A stretch of DNA of 64,000 bases from Sulfobacillus acidophilus DSM 10332 (GTDB lineage Bacteria > Bacillota > Sulfobacillia > Sulfobacillales > Sulfobacillaceae), in NCBI GenBank assembly GCA_000237975.1, contig CP003179.1:2448270-2512269 (forward strand). The letters run 5' to 3'. Under the pieces are notes generated by a model that saw only the letters and a list, made by a program, of their open reading frames with translations, made no database searches and was not told the DNA's origin. This document shows, in pieces, positions 1 through 7,105 of this stretch. A program made the translations under genes and the position numbers. The number at the start of each line of letters is the position of its first letter. Positions within the stretch are counted from its first letter, which is position 1.

Positions 1-524
1 TCATCCAAGAACCGGTTGATCGCGGCTTCTTGATAAGGAAAAACCGTCGGGGCCATCCAGGGGCCGACCAACAAGACCCGCCGCACGCCCTGAGCCCAAG
101 CCCGCGAGAGACCAGCCAGAATTTTGCGGTCGTCCAATTCCTCTAAATTGACCGCCACCATGACTTTTTCCGGTCGGACCGCGGCCAACATTTCATCGAG
201 CAAATCCGGATCCGTCAACGAACGATGAAGAACCAACGTATCGGCGCCTTGTGCCCGCAGCAAACGGGCCACCCGCGATTCCCGAATACCGCCGCCGACT
301 TGAATTCGCGCCGGACCTTGCCGACATCCCAGGACCAAGGCCGGTAAGGTGGCGGGGCCTCGTCCGGTGTCGGGAGCGCTCAGCTCTTCAAAATGGACGC
401 GACGTGCGCCCGCAGCCATCCAGTGCCAGGCAACGGCCAAGGGATTACGACCGATCCCGCCCACATCGCCCACGACACGCCCGTAAGCCACCGGAACCGC
501 CGGAACAATTTCAAAACCTGCCAT
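1..524 (-). CDS. HisA-like TIM-barrel protein (N-terminal part, gene runs off the window)
   Basis: About 174 residues are visible, starting at the ATG at 524 behind a GGGAGGG ribosome site. The fold signature is that of the HisA/HisF phosphoribosyl TIM barrels: an N-terminal VPAV strand, a VHFEEL strand and a well-kept phosphate-binding segment QVGGGIR. True HisA isomerises ProFAR to PRFAR in histidine synthesis using an Asp in the first strand (PAID) and a second one later. Here the first strand reads VPAVPVAYG, so the catalytic Asp is replaced by Pro, and the usual VDLDGA strand is EELSAP. It may be a HisA paralogue with another substrate or none. The C-terminus lies outside the window, so the second acid cannot be checked. 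Confidence 0.75.
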   Translation of the reverse strand, partial: MAGFEIVPAVPVAYGRVVGDVGGIGRNPLAVAWHWMAAGARRVHFEELSAPDTGRGPATLPALVLGCRQGPARIQVGGGIRESRVARLLRAQGADTLVLHRSLTDPDLLDEMLAAVRPEKVMVAVNLEELDDRKILAGLSRAWAQGVRRVLLVGPWMAPTVFPYQEAAINRFLD

Positions 525-546
525 AGCAGACCCTCCCTTCAGCGCT

Positions 547-575
547 ATTATACTTCTTTATTGTCATGTTTTCAA
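547..575 (-). promoter_or_regulatory. Sigma-A promoter of the HisA-like gene
   Basis: On the minus strand TTGAAA (570-575) and a perfect TATAAT (547-552) are separated by 17 bases, ending 22 bases before the ATG at 524. The short leader implies no attenuator for this gene. Confidence 0.7.
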
Positions 576-809
576 TAATATCTTACACAGATATATTCTT
601 TTATTTCTGCTCGTGTCAAGTATATCCGGTCCCAACACGCTACCCGCCGATTCTCGCGGTGAATTACGAATCGCGCGTCTATTTTTCCGGGTAAACAGCC
701 AAAATAGGTCAAATCAGATGATGTCAGGAGATTTTCGGCCGTTTCGGGGGAATGATGGTATTGAAGCGAGTTCCTATAAAAAAAATCGGCTGATTGCGCG
801 TTGTTTTGG

Positions 810-839
810 TTGACAAAGGAGGGGTCGGCGACATACCCT
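810..839 (+). promoter_or_regulatory. Probable promoter of the NRAMP transporter
   Basis: A perfect -35 TTGACA lies at 810-815. The matching -10 about 17-18 bases on (ATACCC/TACCCT) is weak, as expected for a regulated promoter. The rest of the 525-809 stretch holds no convincing gene. Confidence 0.45.
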
Positions 840-1002
840 AAGTACGGAAGTCATGACCATGTCACGACGGAAGAAAGGGGGAAACGCCGTGGACGGCGAC
901 CCTAGCGGTCAGCAGATCATTATGGCATCACAATTTCTCGCTCAGCGGGTCGACCACCCCAGCGTCTAACCTGGTCCGGTCGCCTGCTGAGACGACCGGA
1001 GG
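840..1002 (+). ncRNA. Structured 5' leader of the NRAMP transporter, candidate metal-responsive riboswitch
   Basis: About 160 bases lie between the promoter and the transporter start. Near its end two pairings compete. CTCAGC (about 940-945) can pair with GCTGAG (984-989). Alternatively CCGGTCG (976-982) pairs perfectly with CGACCGG (993-999), whose last bases are the first GG of the Shine-Dalgarno GGAGG (998-1002) and whose loop contains the GCTGAG arm. That is the layout of a translational switch. I could not match the upstream part to the yybP-ykoY, M-box or NiCo consensus, so the class is unknown. Confidence 0.4.
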
Positions 1003-1010
1003 TGTTTAAC

Positions 1011-2357
1011 ATGCATCGTTCTGCCTTGCGGGCTTCGCACACGGAGGAGCCCAACGAAATCGAACTGCGCGCGAAAGACGTCGCGCGTGTCCACGCCTTA
1101 CGGCAAAATCGTTCCTGGCTCAACCGGATATTATTGTTCTTTATGTTAATCGGTCCCGGTATTTTAGTCATGATCGCCGACAATGATGCCGGCGGCGTAA
1201 TTACCTATGCTCAAACCGGAGCGACCTACGGTATCGGGTTCTTCATTCCGGCCCTGATTTTATCGGGGTTTATCGCGTACGCGGTGCAGGAGATGACGGT
1301 ACGGCTCGGAGCCGTCACTCACCGTGGGCACGCGGAAATGATTTGGGGCCGTTACGGCGCGTTTTGGGGATGGTTTTCCCTGATTGACCTGGTCGTCGCC
1401 AATGTGCTGACGTTGATTACCGAATTCATCGGCATTACCGTCGGCCTCAGTGTTTTCGGCGTACCGCCCGCCCTCAGCGCCGGGTTAGCGATTTTGGTGG
1501 ATGCGGGAGCGCTTCTCTTTCTTCGCTATTACACCTGGGAACGTTTCGCCTTGGCCATTGCCGTCTTTAATTTGGTCTTTGTCCCGCTTGCACTAATGGC
1601 CCATCCCGACTGGCATGCCGTCATAGCGGCACTCGGTACCTGGGCGGTGCCGGGCGGATTTACCCCGGTCTTCTTATTCGTGGTATTGGCCAATTTCGGC
1701 ACGACGATTGCTCCCTGGATGCTGTTTTTTCAGCAGTCCTCGGTGGTTGACAAAGGCATGACCGTTCACGACATTCACCACGGCCAAATGGACACCGCGC
1801 TCGGTTCGGCGGCCATGGTTGTTGTGGCCTTGGCGCTAGTCATTTTGACCGGTACGCTCGTACATGGGCGACCGGGTGCCGGATCGTTCGACATTCAACA
1901 GATTTTGCAGATAATTGGTCAACGGTTGGGACGCACGGGGCAAGATTTATTTGCCATCGGGCTCGCCGAAGCCGGATTAATTTCAGCCATTGCCCTGACT
2001 GCCAGCACCTCCTGGGCCATGGGAGAAGCCTTTGACTGGCCCAAAAGCATTAACTTGCCGCCCCAAGTGGCGTGGCGGTTTTACCTGCCCGGTATTGTCA
2101 GTGCGGTCATCGCCGCCGCTATCGTCCTCATCCCGCATGCGCCGCTGGGCTTCTTAAATCTCACGGTGCAAGTCATCGCGGCCATTTTCATGCCGGCGGC
2201 CCTTATGTTCTTGCTCCTCTTGTTAAACGACCGCGACATTATGGGCTCCTATGTGAATACGCCGCGCCAAAATATCGTCGCCTTTCTGATCATTGGGTTA
2301 CTCATCGTGCTGAACGGCATTTACGGGCTTTCCGTGATATGGCCCGGGCTCTTTTAA
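1011..2357 (+). CDS. NRAMP-family divalent metal transporter, atypical metal-site motifs
   Basis: A 448-residue integral membrane protein with about 11 hydrophobic segments and the NRAMP order of helices. The family imports Mn2+, Fe2+ or related ions with protons. Canonical members carry DPGN in helix 1 and a Met-Pro-His motif in helix 6. Here helix 1 reads DNDAGG and the helix 6 region reads APWMLFFQQ, so the metal site differs; this resembles the outlying NRAMP-related branches that may carry Mg2+ or other ions (inference). The ATG at 1011 has GGAGG eight bases upstream and is preferred to the upstream in-frame GTG at 1002. It is followed closely by a 58-residue membrane protein and preceded by a structured leader. 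Confidence 0.85.
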   Translation: MHRSALRASHTEEPNEIELRAKDVARVHALRQNRSWLNRILLFFMLIGPGILVMIADNDAGGVITYAQTGATYGIGFFIPALILSGFIAYAVQEMTVRLGAVTHRGHAEMIWGRYGAFWGWFSLIDLVVANVLTLITEFIGITVGLSVFGVPPALSAGLAILVDAGALLFLRYYTWERFALAIAVFNLVFVPLALMAHPDWHAVIAALGTWAVPGGFTPVFLFVVLANFGTTIAPWMLFFQQSSVVDKGMTVHDIHHGQMDTALGSAAMVVVALALVILTGTLVHGRPGAGSFDIQQILQIIGQRLGRTGQDLFAIGLAEAGLISAIALTASTSWAMGEAFDWPKSINLPPQVAWRFYLPGIVSAVIAAAIVLIPHAPLGFLNLTVQVIAAIFMPAALMFLLLLLNDRDIMGSYVNTPRQNIVAFLIIGLLIVLNGIYGLSVIWPGLF

Positions 2358-2378
2358 AATAGGAGGAGGGGAATTCGC

Positions 2379-2555
2379 ATGTGGCATTTTCCGGCCGATG
2401 ACGAACGGCAAGTACCCGTCGATGAATTAAAGCCCGTGCCGTTGACCCGGGCTGAAGTGCGAGGATGGATTCGATGGTCGTTTTGGGGTTTACGCCTCTA
2501 TATCGCCGTCATGCTGGTATTAGTGGTTATTGGTTTTCTCCGCGGTCTTCATTAA
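2379..2555 (+). CDS. Small single-span membrane protein downstream of the NRAMP transporter
   Basis: A 58-residue ORF begins at ATG 2379 with the strong ribosome site AGGAGGAGGG just after the transporter stop (21-base gap). The N-terminal two thirds are charged (WHFPADDERQ, then an Arg/Trp-rich stretch), followed by one hydrophobic helix ending near GFLRGLH. It ends directly before a rho-independent terminator, so it is the last gene of a two-gene operon. A role as a transporter accessory subunit is inference from position only; no family was recognised. Confidence 0.7.
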   Translation: MWHFPADDERQVPVDELKPVPLTRAEVRGWIRWSFWGLRLYIAVMLVLVVIGFLRGLH

Positions 2556-2570
2556 AAGACCACGCCTCCT

Positions 2571-2598
2571 CCTGCCTGATTTCGGGCAGGATTTTTTC
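2571..2598 (+). terminator. Rho-independent terminator of the NRAMP operon
   Basis: A CCTGCC/GGCAGG stem with a short loop is followed by a run of six T. Confidence 0.85.
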
Positions 2599-2638
2599 GT
2601 CCCCGTGTAGATCGGCGATGGCTTCAGGAGCCCCGTGC

Positions 2639-3265
2639 TCATCCGGGGTTTCGGTCAAGATGCACCAACCCCCGTTGATGAGCCGCAATCACCGCTTGGG
2701 TCCGATCGTTTACTCCAAGCTTGCCGAAAATATGAGCCACATGCACTTTAACGGTTTTTTCGGTGATCCCGAGCGCTTGTGCGATCTCCTTATTAGCCAG
2801 TCCTTGAGCAAGACGGCCCAACACGTCCAATTCACGCGGGGTCAATGCCGGCCCGGAAAGATCCCGGCGGGAACCGGTCCATACCGTTCGGCCTTCGGCA
2901 GCGTGCCGAATCGCAGACAACAACCCGTCCGGGGTGACCGTTTTCTCCAAAAAGCCGGCGGCGCCTTCGGTTACGAGACGCTCTTGGATATCTAACGCGG
3001 AATACGAGGTCAAGACTACAACCCGAAGCGCGGGCCACCGTTGTCGAACCTCCCGAAATACCGCATCTCCGGTCCAAGGCGCCGGCAGCATCCAGTCGAG
3101 CAGCAACACGTCGCAAGCGGTCCGGGTCAGGTATTTTAGCGCCTCATCACCGGAGGCGGCATCAAACACCACGTCCATATTCCCGGTGGCCGCCAAAAGC
3201 GCCCGAAGCCCTTCTCGGACGACCGGATGGTCGTCGAGTACGCCCACCCGAATTCCCCCGCTCAT
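2639..3265 (-). CDS. NarL/LuxR-family response regulator
   Basis: 208 residues: an N-terminal receiver domain with the acidic pocket DDHP (residues 11-14), phospho-acceptor Asp57 in LLLDWMLP, Thr85 and Lys108, then a LuxR-type helix-turn-helix at about 141-195 (LTPRELDVL, NKEIAQALGITEKTVKVH). It overlaps the upstream histidine kinase by four bases (ATGA), so the two are translationally coupled partners. Targets are unknown; the pair is convergent with the NRAMP operon. Confidence 0.92.
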   Translation of the reverse strand: MSGGIRVGVLDDHPVVREGLRALLAATGNMDVVFDAASGDEALKYLTRTACDVLLLDWMLPAPWTGDAVFREVRQRWPALRVVVLTSYSALDIQERLVTEGAAGFLEKTVTPDGLLSAIRHAAEGRTVWTGSRRDLSGPALTPRELDVLGRLAQGLANKEIAQALGITEKTVKVHVAHIFGKLGVNDRTQAVIAAHQRGLVHLDRNPG

Positions 3266-4839
3266 AGGGACGCCCCCCAGGGGATGTGCAACTGAATGCG
3301 GGTGCCGTGATCCGCCGCCGATTCGATGTGAAAAGCCGCGCCCAATCGATCGGCGCGCTCTCGCATGCTGACTAAGCCGAACCCCTCGGGGGCTTTGTCC
3401 ACATCGAACCCTTGGCCGTTGTCGGTCACGATCAATCGGACAATCCCGTCGTCCGTGTCCAACCGGACGTGCACCCGACAGGGCCCGGCATGCTTCATCA
3501 CATTTTGCAGTGCTTCGTCCAAAATCGCCAAAAGCTCTTCGGACTGCGCCGGTGTCAGCCGAGAGAGGGCGACGTCGTCCAGGGTAAGATTGACCGTCCA
3601 GGGGCCGATATCCCGTAACGCTTGAATTTTTTCGGTGACGCGTCGACGCATACCTGGCTCGGGGGACCTTAGCGTATCGATGACCGAACGCAGCTCAACC
3701 CGGCTTTGCTGCAACAGTTCGTCCAAGCGGTCGGATAGTCGGTGGACGGTCGTTCGCGGGATCCGCCGCGCGGTGATGTGTGTGCGTAATGCCTCGGCCA
3801 TAAGTTGGGCGGAAAAGAGCCGTTGACTGACCTGATCGTGCAAATCGGCGGCCAACCGCCGGCGCTCTAGCCATTTGGCCCGGTCGATTCGAAGATGGTT
3901 AAGCCGGGCATGGTCGAGAGCCGCCTGCACATGCCAACCAAAGGCCGTCAACAAGTCGTGATGGGACGGGCCGAACGCATTCGCCAGGCTGCTTTCGATG
4001 CGAATAGACCAGGCGGTTTGGGGTAGCGGTGTTTGCCAGAAGGATCGGGTCTCTTCTAGCAAGATTCGCTCCGACGCCGGGGCCCGTTGTCCGGCATCCG
4101 CGTCATAGGAATAGATCGCCTCGTGCTTGACCTCCGGCCGGTGAACCCGGTAAAGGACGCGCACCGGCGGTTCGGTGACCAGCCCCACCGCCTCCAACTG
4201 CAGCCGGGCCGCCAATTGTTCCAAGGCAGTGCGCACAATGGCGGAGGGATCGTCCAGACGCGCCAGATGCTGGGCAATCTCGTTCAGGGCGCGCAAATGA
4301 TCGTTTTTCTGCCGGATATCGGCCAATAAGGCGGCCCGGTCCAGCGCGACGGCAACCTGGTGGCCGACTGCACGCAAAAACTCCAGAGTCGGAGCGGTAA
4401 AGACGCGTTGTCCGTCAGCCGCCAGGTTTAAGATGCCCAGTGGCCGACCTTTGGTTTTGAGCGGTACCGAGGCATGAAAGCGCAGGCCGGCCTTGTCTCC
4501 CTCGGCGTTTTTCAGTCGGCTGCACCGGACAATATTAATAGCGGTGTCCAATTTTCCTTGCACGAACCGTTCCTGACATTCACACCAGCTCGACCTTAAA
4601 GGCCGGGCGCCATCCGCCGCCAACGCCGGCGGCAGCCCGCTGGCGCCCATCTCCACAAACGAGGCTTGGCGGGGGTCATATCGAAACGCCCAGGCGGTAG
4701 TCAGCCCGAGTAGCTCGCTAAGCTGCGGCAACAGGGCAGCCATCGCTTGCGGCATGTCGACGGCTTCGTTCAGGGCTTCAGCGATTTGTTTTAAGATACG
4801 CACTTCGTCCGCCTGGGTGATCCAAGACGCTGGGTTCAT
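3262..4839 (-). CDS. GAF-domain sensor histidine kinase (NarX/DesK-type)
   Basis: About 525 residues without obvious membrane helices. Two GAF-like sensory regions come first; the first contains a Cys-containing SWCECQERF segment. Then comes a HisKA_3 dimerisation helix with the phospho-acceptor His in ADLHDQVSQRLFS (about residue 334), followed by an HATPase with an N box (DEALQNVMKH), NGQGFD and GFGLVSMRERA. A cytoplasmic signal such as a redox state or small ligand is likely but unproven. ATG 4839 is chosen because GGGGAGG lies nine bases upstream; an upstream ATG at 4860 has no ribosome site. Confidence 0.9.
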   Translation of the reverse strand: MNPASWITQADEVRILKQIAEALNEAVDMPQAMAALLPQLSELLGLTTAWAFRYDPRQASFVEMGASGLPPALAADGARPLRSSWCECQERFVQGKLDTAINIVRCSRLKNAEGDKAGLRFHASVPLKTKGRPLGILNLAADGQRVFTAPTLEFLRAVGHQVAVALDRAALLADIRQKNDHLRALNEIAQHLARLDDPSAIVRTALEQLAARLQLEAVGLVTEPPVRVLYRVHRPEVKHEAIYSYDADAGQRAPASERILLEETRSFWQTPLPQTAWSIRIESSLANAFGPSHHDLLTAFGWHVQAALDHARLNHLRIDRAKWLERRRLAADLHDQVSQRLFSAQLMAEALRTHITARRIPRTTVHRLSDRLDELLQQSRVELRSVIDTLRSPEPGMRRRVTEKIQALRDIGPWTVNLTLDDVALSRLTPAQSEELLAILDEALQNVMKHAGPCRVHVRLDTDDGIVRLIVTDNGQGFDVDKAPEGFGLVSMRERADRLGAAFHIESAADHGTRIQLHIPWGASL

Positions 4840-4875
4840 ATGAAAGGCCTCCCCTTCCATGATACCGGAGTGTCG

Positions 4876-5922
4876 TTAGACGATGAACGATAAATCGCCG
4901 AATTCGTGCCAACGAAATCCGGCCAGGCCGGCTTGCCGGTAGGCTTCCCGTAAAAAGGGCGGGTCGACGAAAGCATAGAGCAGTGCCAGATGACTGCTGA
5001 AATTATCGTGAAGGCCGGTCACCAGATTGGTCACCACCAGGGGAGGATTATTCGGGGTGATCAGATAGCGGGTCCATCCTCGTCGACGGCCAAATCCGGA
5101 CGCCGCCCAGGTCTCGAGTCCGCGCACCACCGTGGTGCCGAGCGCGATGATGCGACGGCCGTCTTGGCGTGCTTCGGTGATGTGGCGAACCGTCCGGCGC
5201 GGGATGTGATAATATTCGGGCAACACCGGATAACGCGCGAGCCCCTGGGTCACTTCGTGACTGGAAACCGAGGTATGCAACGTGATCGGACAGAGGATGA
5301 CGCCCCGTTCGACCATCCGCGCGACAATTTCATACGTAAAGGGCCGCCCGGCCGACGGCATTTCCGCCGAACCCGGCACCCGCCCAAAAATGGTCTGGTA
5401 GTAATACAGGGGGTACGGCCGGTCCACGTAGCCGTAACGGATGGGGTCTCCGACAAGAGGCGCCAACTCGTACAAATCCCGATCGGTATCGATCACCCAA
5501 AGCCGGGACTCGGGATGAAAACGGCGAACGACCCGTCCTAACGCCATCAGATCACCCAGTCGGCTTAATATCGCAACCGACGCGTTTCGATCCGACAAGG
5601 CGGGATCGGGCCCACCATCGGCACGCCTCTTCTCAACGATTGCGCGGCGCGATGACAGACGGACGGCCAAGTGCACCCGGGCGGGAACGCCGTCCCAAAG
5701 GGCCGGCAGTGCGGCCGGTATGGTTCTTGAGTCGTTATAGACTAAGACATCACCAGGTCCAAGCCAACTCGGAAAACCGGTAAACTCTTCGCACCGGACG
5801 ACCCCGCGGCGACGATCGACCACCAAGAGCCGCACCTGAGCACGCGAACGACCAACGGCTTCTGGAGGGGCGGCCGCTTCGGTTACCGTCATCCCTAAAT
5901 TCCACTCAATCGGCGGCGTCAT
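4876..5922 (-). CDS. queA: QueA-like S-adenosylmethionine:tRNA ribosyltransferase-isomerase, divergent
   Basis: 348 residues with recognisable QueA blocks: GDVLVYNDSRTIPA near the N-terminus, SAGRPFTYEI (QueA proper: TAGLHFT), ITLHTSVSS (ITLHVGxGTF), IIALGTTVVRGLE and a C-terminal FGD block. QueA makes epoxyqueuosine on tRNA from preQ1. Several normally invariant stretches are altered here: the usual TNFHLPKST is TGLHDNFSS. It may therefore be a paralogue rather than the housekeeping enzyme. The start overlaps the stop of the dehydrogenase upstream by four bases, and no tgt or other queuosine gene is nearby. Confidence 0.75.
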   Translation of the reverse strand: MTPPIEWNLGMTVTEAAAPPEAVGRSRAQVRLLVVDRRRGVVRCEEFTGFPSWLGPGDVLVYNDSRTIPAALPALWDGVPARVHLAVRLSSRRAIVEKRRADGGPDPALSDRNASVAILSRLGDLMALGRVVRRFHPESRLWVIDTDRDLYELAPLVGDPIRYGYVDRPYPLYYYQTIFGRVPGSAEMPSAGRPFTYEIVARMVERGVILCPITLHTSVSSHEVTQGLARYPVLPEYYHIPRRTVRHITEARQDGRRIIALGTTVVRGLETWAASGFGRRRGWTRYLITPNNPPLVVTNLVTGLHDNFSSHLALLYAFVDPPFLREAYRQAGLAGFRWHEFGDLSFIV

Positions 5923-6638
5923 GACGCACCCTCCTTGCTCGACACCAGGGCCAACCGCCCAACCGAATTGACAGCGAGATATAATCGGGTTTGCCCGGAA
6001 AATCGCACCGGATCTTCGATTAACGGCAACAGGGCCGCGGCGGCCTCATCGGGACGCCGTAACCGGTTGGTGTCATGAGGCAAGGCCTGGCGATGCAGCG
6101 CCGTATCCATATCGCCGGGATCCACCACGTGAACCCGGATGGACGGTTCTTCTTGAGCCAGAATCTCCATCGCGATCTCAAGCCCGGCTTTCGAGGCGGC
6201 ATAGGCCGTCCATCCCGGATAGGGAATGCGGGCGGCGTCACTGGATATCGCCAGGACTAACGGATTCTCCTGCCGACGGAGAACCGGTAAAAACTGACGG
6301 ACCAAATCCAAGGGGGCGACCAAGTTGACCGCCAAAAGCTCGGTCAACGATTTTGATGTCAGTCGGGACACCGGTGCCAACAGCGGATCATCGAGAACGG
6401 CCGCATTTAAGACCAGGGTATCGAGGGTGGATAGGCGGTCGATTACGCCTGTTATTAGCCGAGCGCGAAAGGCCGGATCGGCCAGATCCCCTGCAAAAGC
6501 AGGAATGTCCGACCGATCGTCCTGAGGCCACCGGGCGCAATAGGCTGTCCGATGGCCGCGACCGGCCAGAATGCGGACCAACGATGCCCCCAATCCGCGG
6601 CTGCCGCCGGTCACGAAGCAATGACGAGGGAAATCCAT
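5919..6638 (-). CDS. Short-chain dehydrogenase/reductase
   Basis: 239 residues with the SDR cofactor motif TGGSRGLGASL near residue 10, NAAVL in strand 4, the catalytic Ser (AISSD) and the YAASK tetrad residues, then the PGDMDT loop. It is an NAD(P)-dependent oxidoreductase of unknown substrate. ATG 6638 is chosen because AAGGAGAG precedes it at normal spacing. It is first in a two-gene unit with the QueA-like gene (4-base overlap) and lies behind a structured leader, so the two probably share one function. Confidence 0.85.
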   Translation of the reverse strand: MDFPRHCFVTGGSRGLGASLVRILAGRGHRTAYCARWPQDDRSDIPAFAGDLADPAFRARLITGVIDRLSTLDTLVLNAAVLDDPLLAPVSRLTSKSLTELLAVNLVAPLDLVRQFLPVLRRQENPLVLAISSDAARIPYPGWTAYAASKAGLEIAMEILAQEEPSIRVHVVDPGDMDTALHRQALPHDTNRLRRPDEAAAALLPLIEDPVRFSGQTRLYLAVNSVGRLALVSSKEGAS

Positions 6639-6654
6639 AGGCTCACTCTCCTTA

Positions 6655-6850
6655 AAGGGATTGAGCCCAGCATAAAACCCCGGCGGCATTGGCACATCCG
6701 GCCGGGGTTGTAGCCTGCAATAGGTCTTTCGGCGTAGTGGATCTTTCAGTCGCCCCGGGTTTTGCCACCGGGGTTAGCCAAGATGAATGGCAGAACATCC
6801 TGCCAACGGAAAAACCATCCAAGACCGCCCTTCCCTTAAAGGCCACCGAA
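6655..6850 (-). ncRNA. Attenuator-like leader RNA of the SDR-QueA operon
   Basis: On the minus strand the octamer AACCCCGG occurs twice, at 6768-6775 and 6702-6709. The first copy pairs with CCGGGG at 6753-6758 in an upstream hairpin. The second pairs with GCCGGGGTT at 6676-6684 in a terminator-like hairpin. Because the arms are interchangeable, the upstream arms can also pair with either terminator arm, giving mutually exclusive states. Between them lies an unpaired-looking stretch with two GAAAG motifs. I could not assign it to a known riboswitch class; preQ1, glycine, c-di-GMP and cobalamin consensus sequences did not fit by eye. Confidence 0.4.
6672..6709 (-). terminator. Terminator-like hairpin upstream of the SDR gene
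   Basis: A nine-base perfect stem, AACCCCGGC (6701-6709 on the minus strand) with GCCGGGGTT (6676-6684), is followed by TTTTAT. It sits 34 bases before the SDR start, the right place for transcription attenuation. The U tract is short, so termination may be partial. Confidence 0.5.
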
Positions 6851-6860
6851 ATTATCATCT

Positions 6861-6892
6861 CTATATAAGTTTTCTATATAAGTTTATATAAG
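6861..6892. repeat. Three short tandem TATATAAG repeats upstream of the SDR leader
   Basis: TATATAAG occurs at 6862-6869, 6875-6882 and 6885-6892, inside an otherwise GC-rich intergenic region of about 470 bases. The AT-rich block sits where the promoter of the leader RNA is expected, so it may be a promoter with repeated operator half-sites. The remainder (6893-7105) shows no supportable gene. Confidence 0.45.
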
Positions 6893-7105
6893 ACGCTGCT
6901 ATCCGGTATCGGGCAGGATTTTTTGTCCTCACCTTTTGGGTCCGTCGCTCAGGCGCCTGATCTGAGAGGGAGCGCCGAAAGGTTCTCTTGCTCGCCGATC
7001 GCGGATTTCGCGCGGCGTCACTCAATGGATAAAAACCCATCCGGTGGTAAGAGGAACGCGTGAATCGGTAAGCCGATCCGGATGTTGATGGATTGACATT
7101 AACTG

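Noticed and set aside
613-813. 66-codon plus-strand ORF before the NRAMP leader
   Set aside because: No ribosome site at its start, unusual composition, and it runs into the promoter -35 box.
840-1002. yybP-ykoY manganese riboswitch
   Set aside because: The GGGGAGTAGC and its partner segment are missing by eye; only an Infernal run could reverse this.
6655-6850. preQ1 riboswitch, suspected because of the QueA-like gene
   Set aside because: The conserved preQ1-I/II/III cores are not visible; only a generic attenuator layout is supported.
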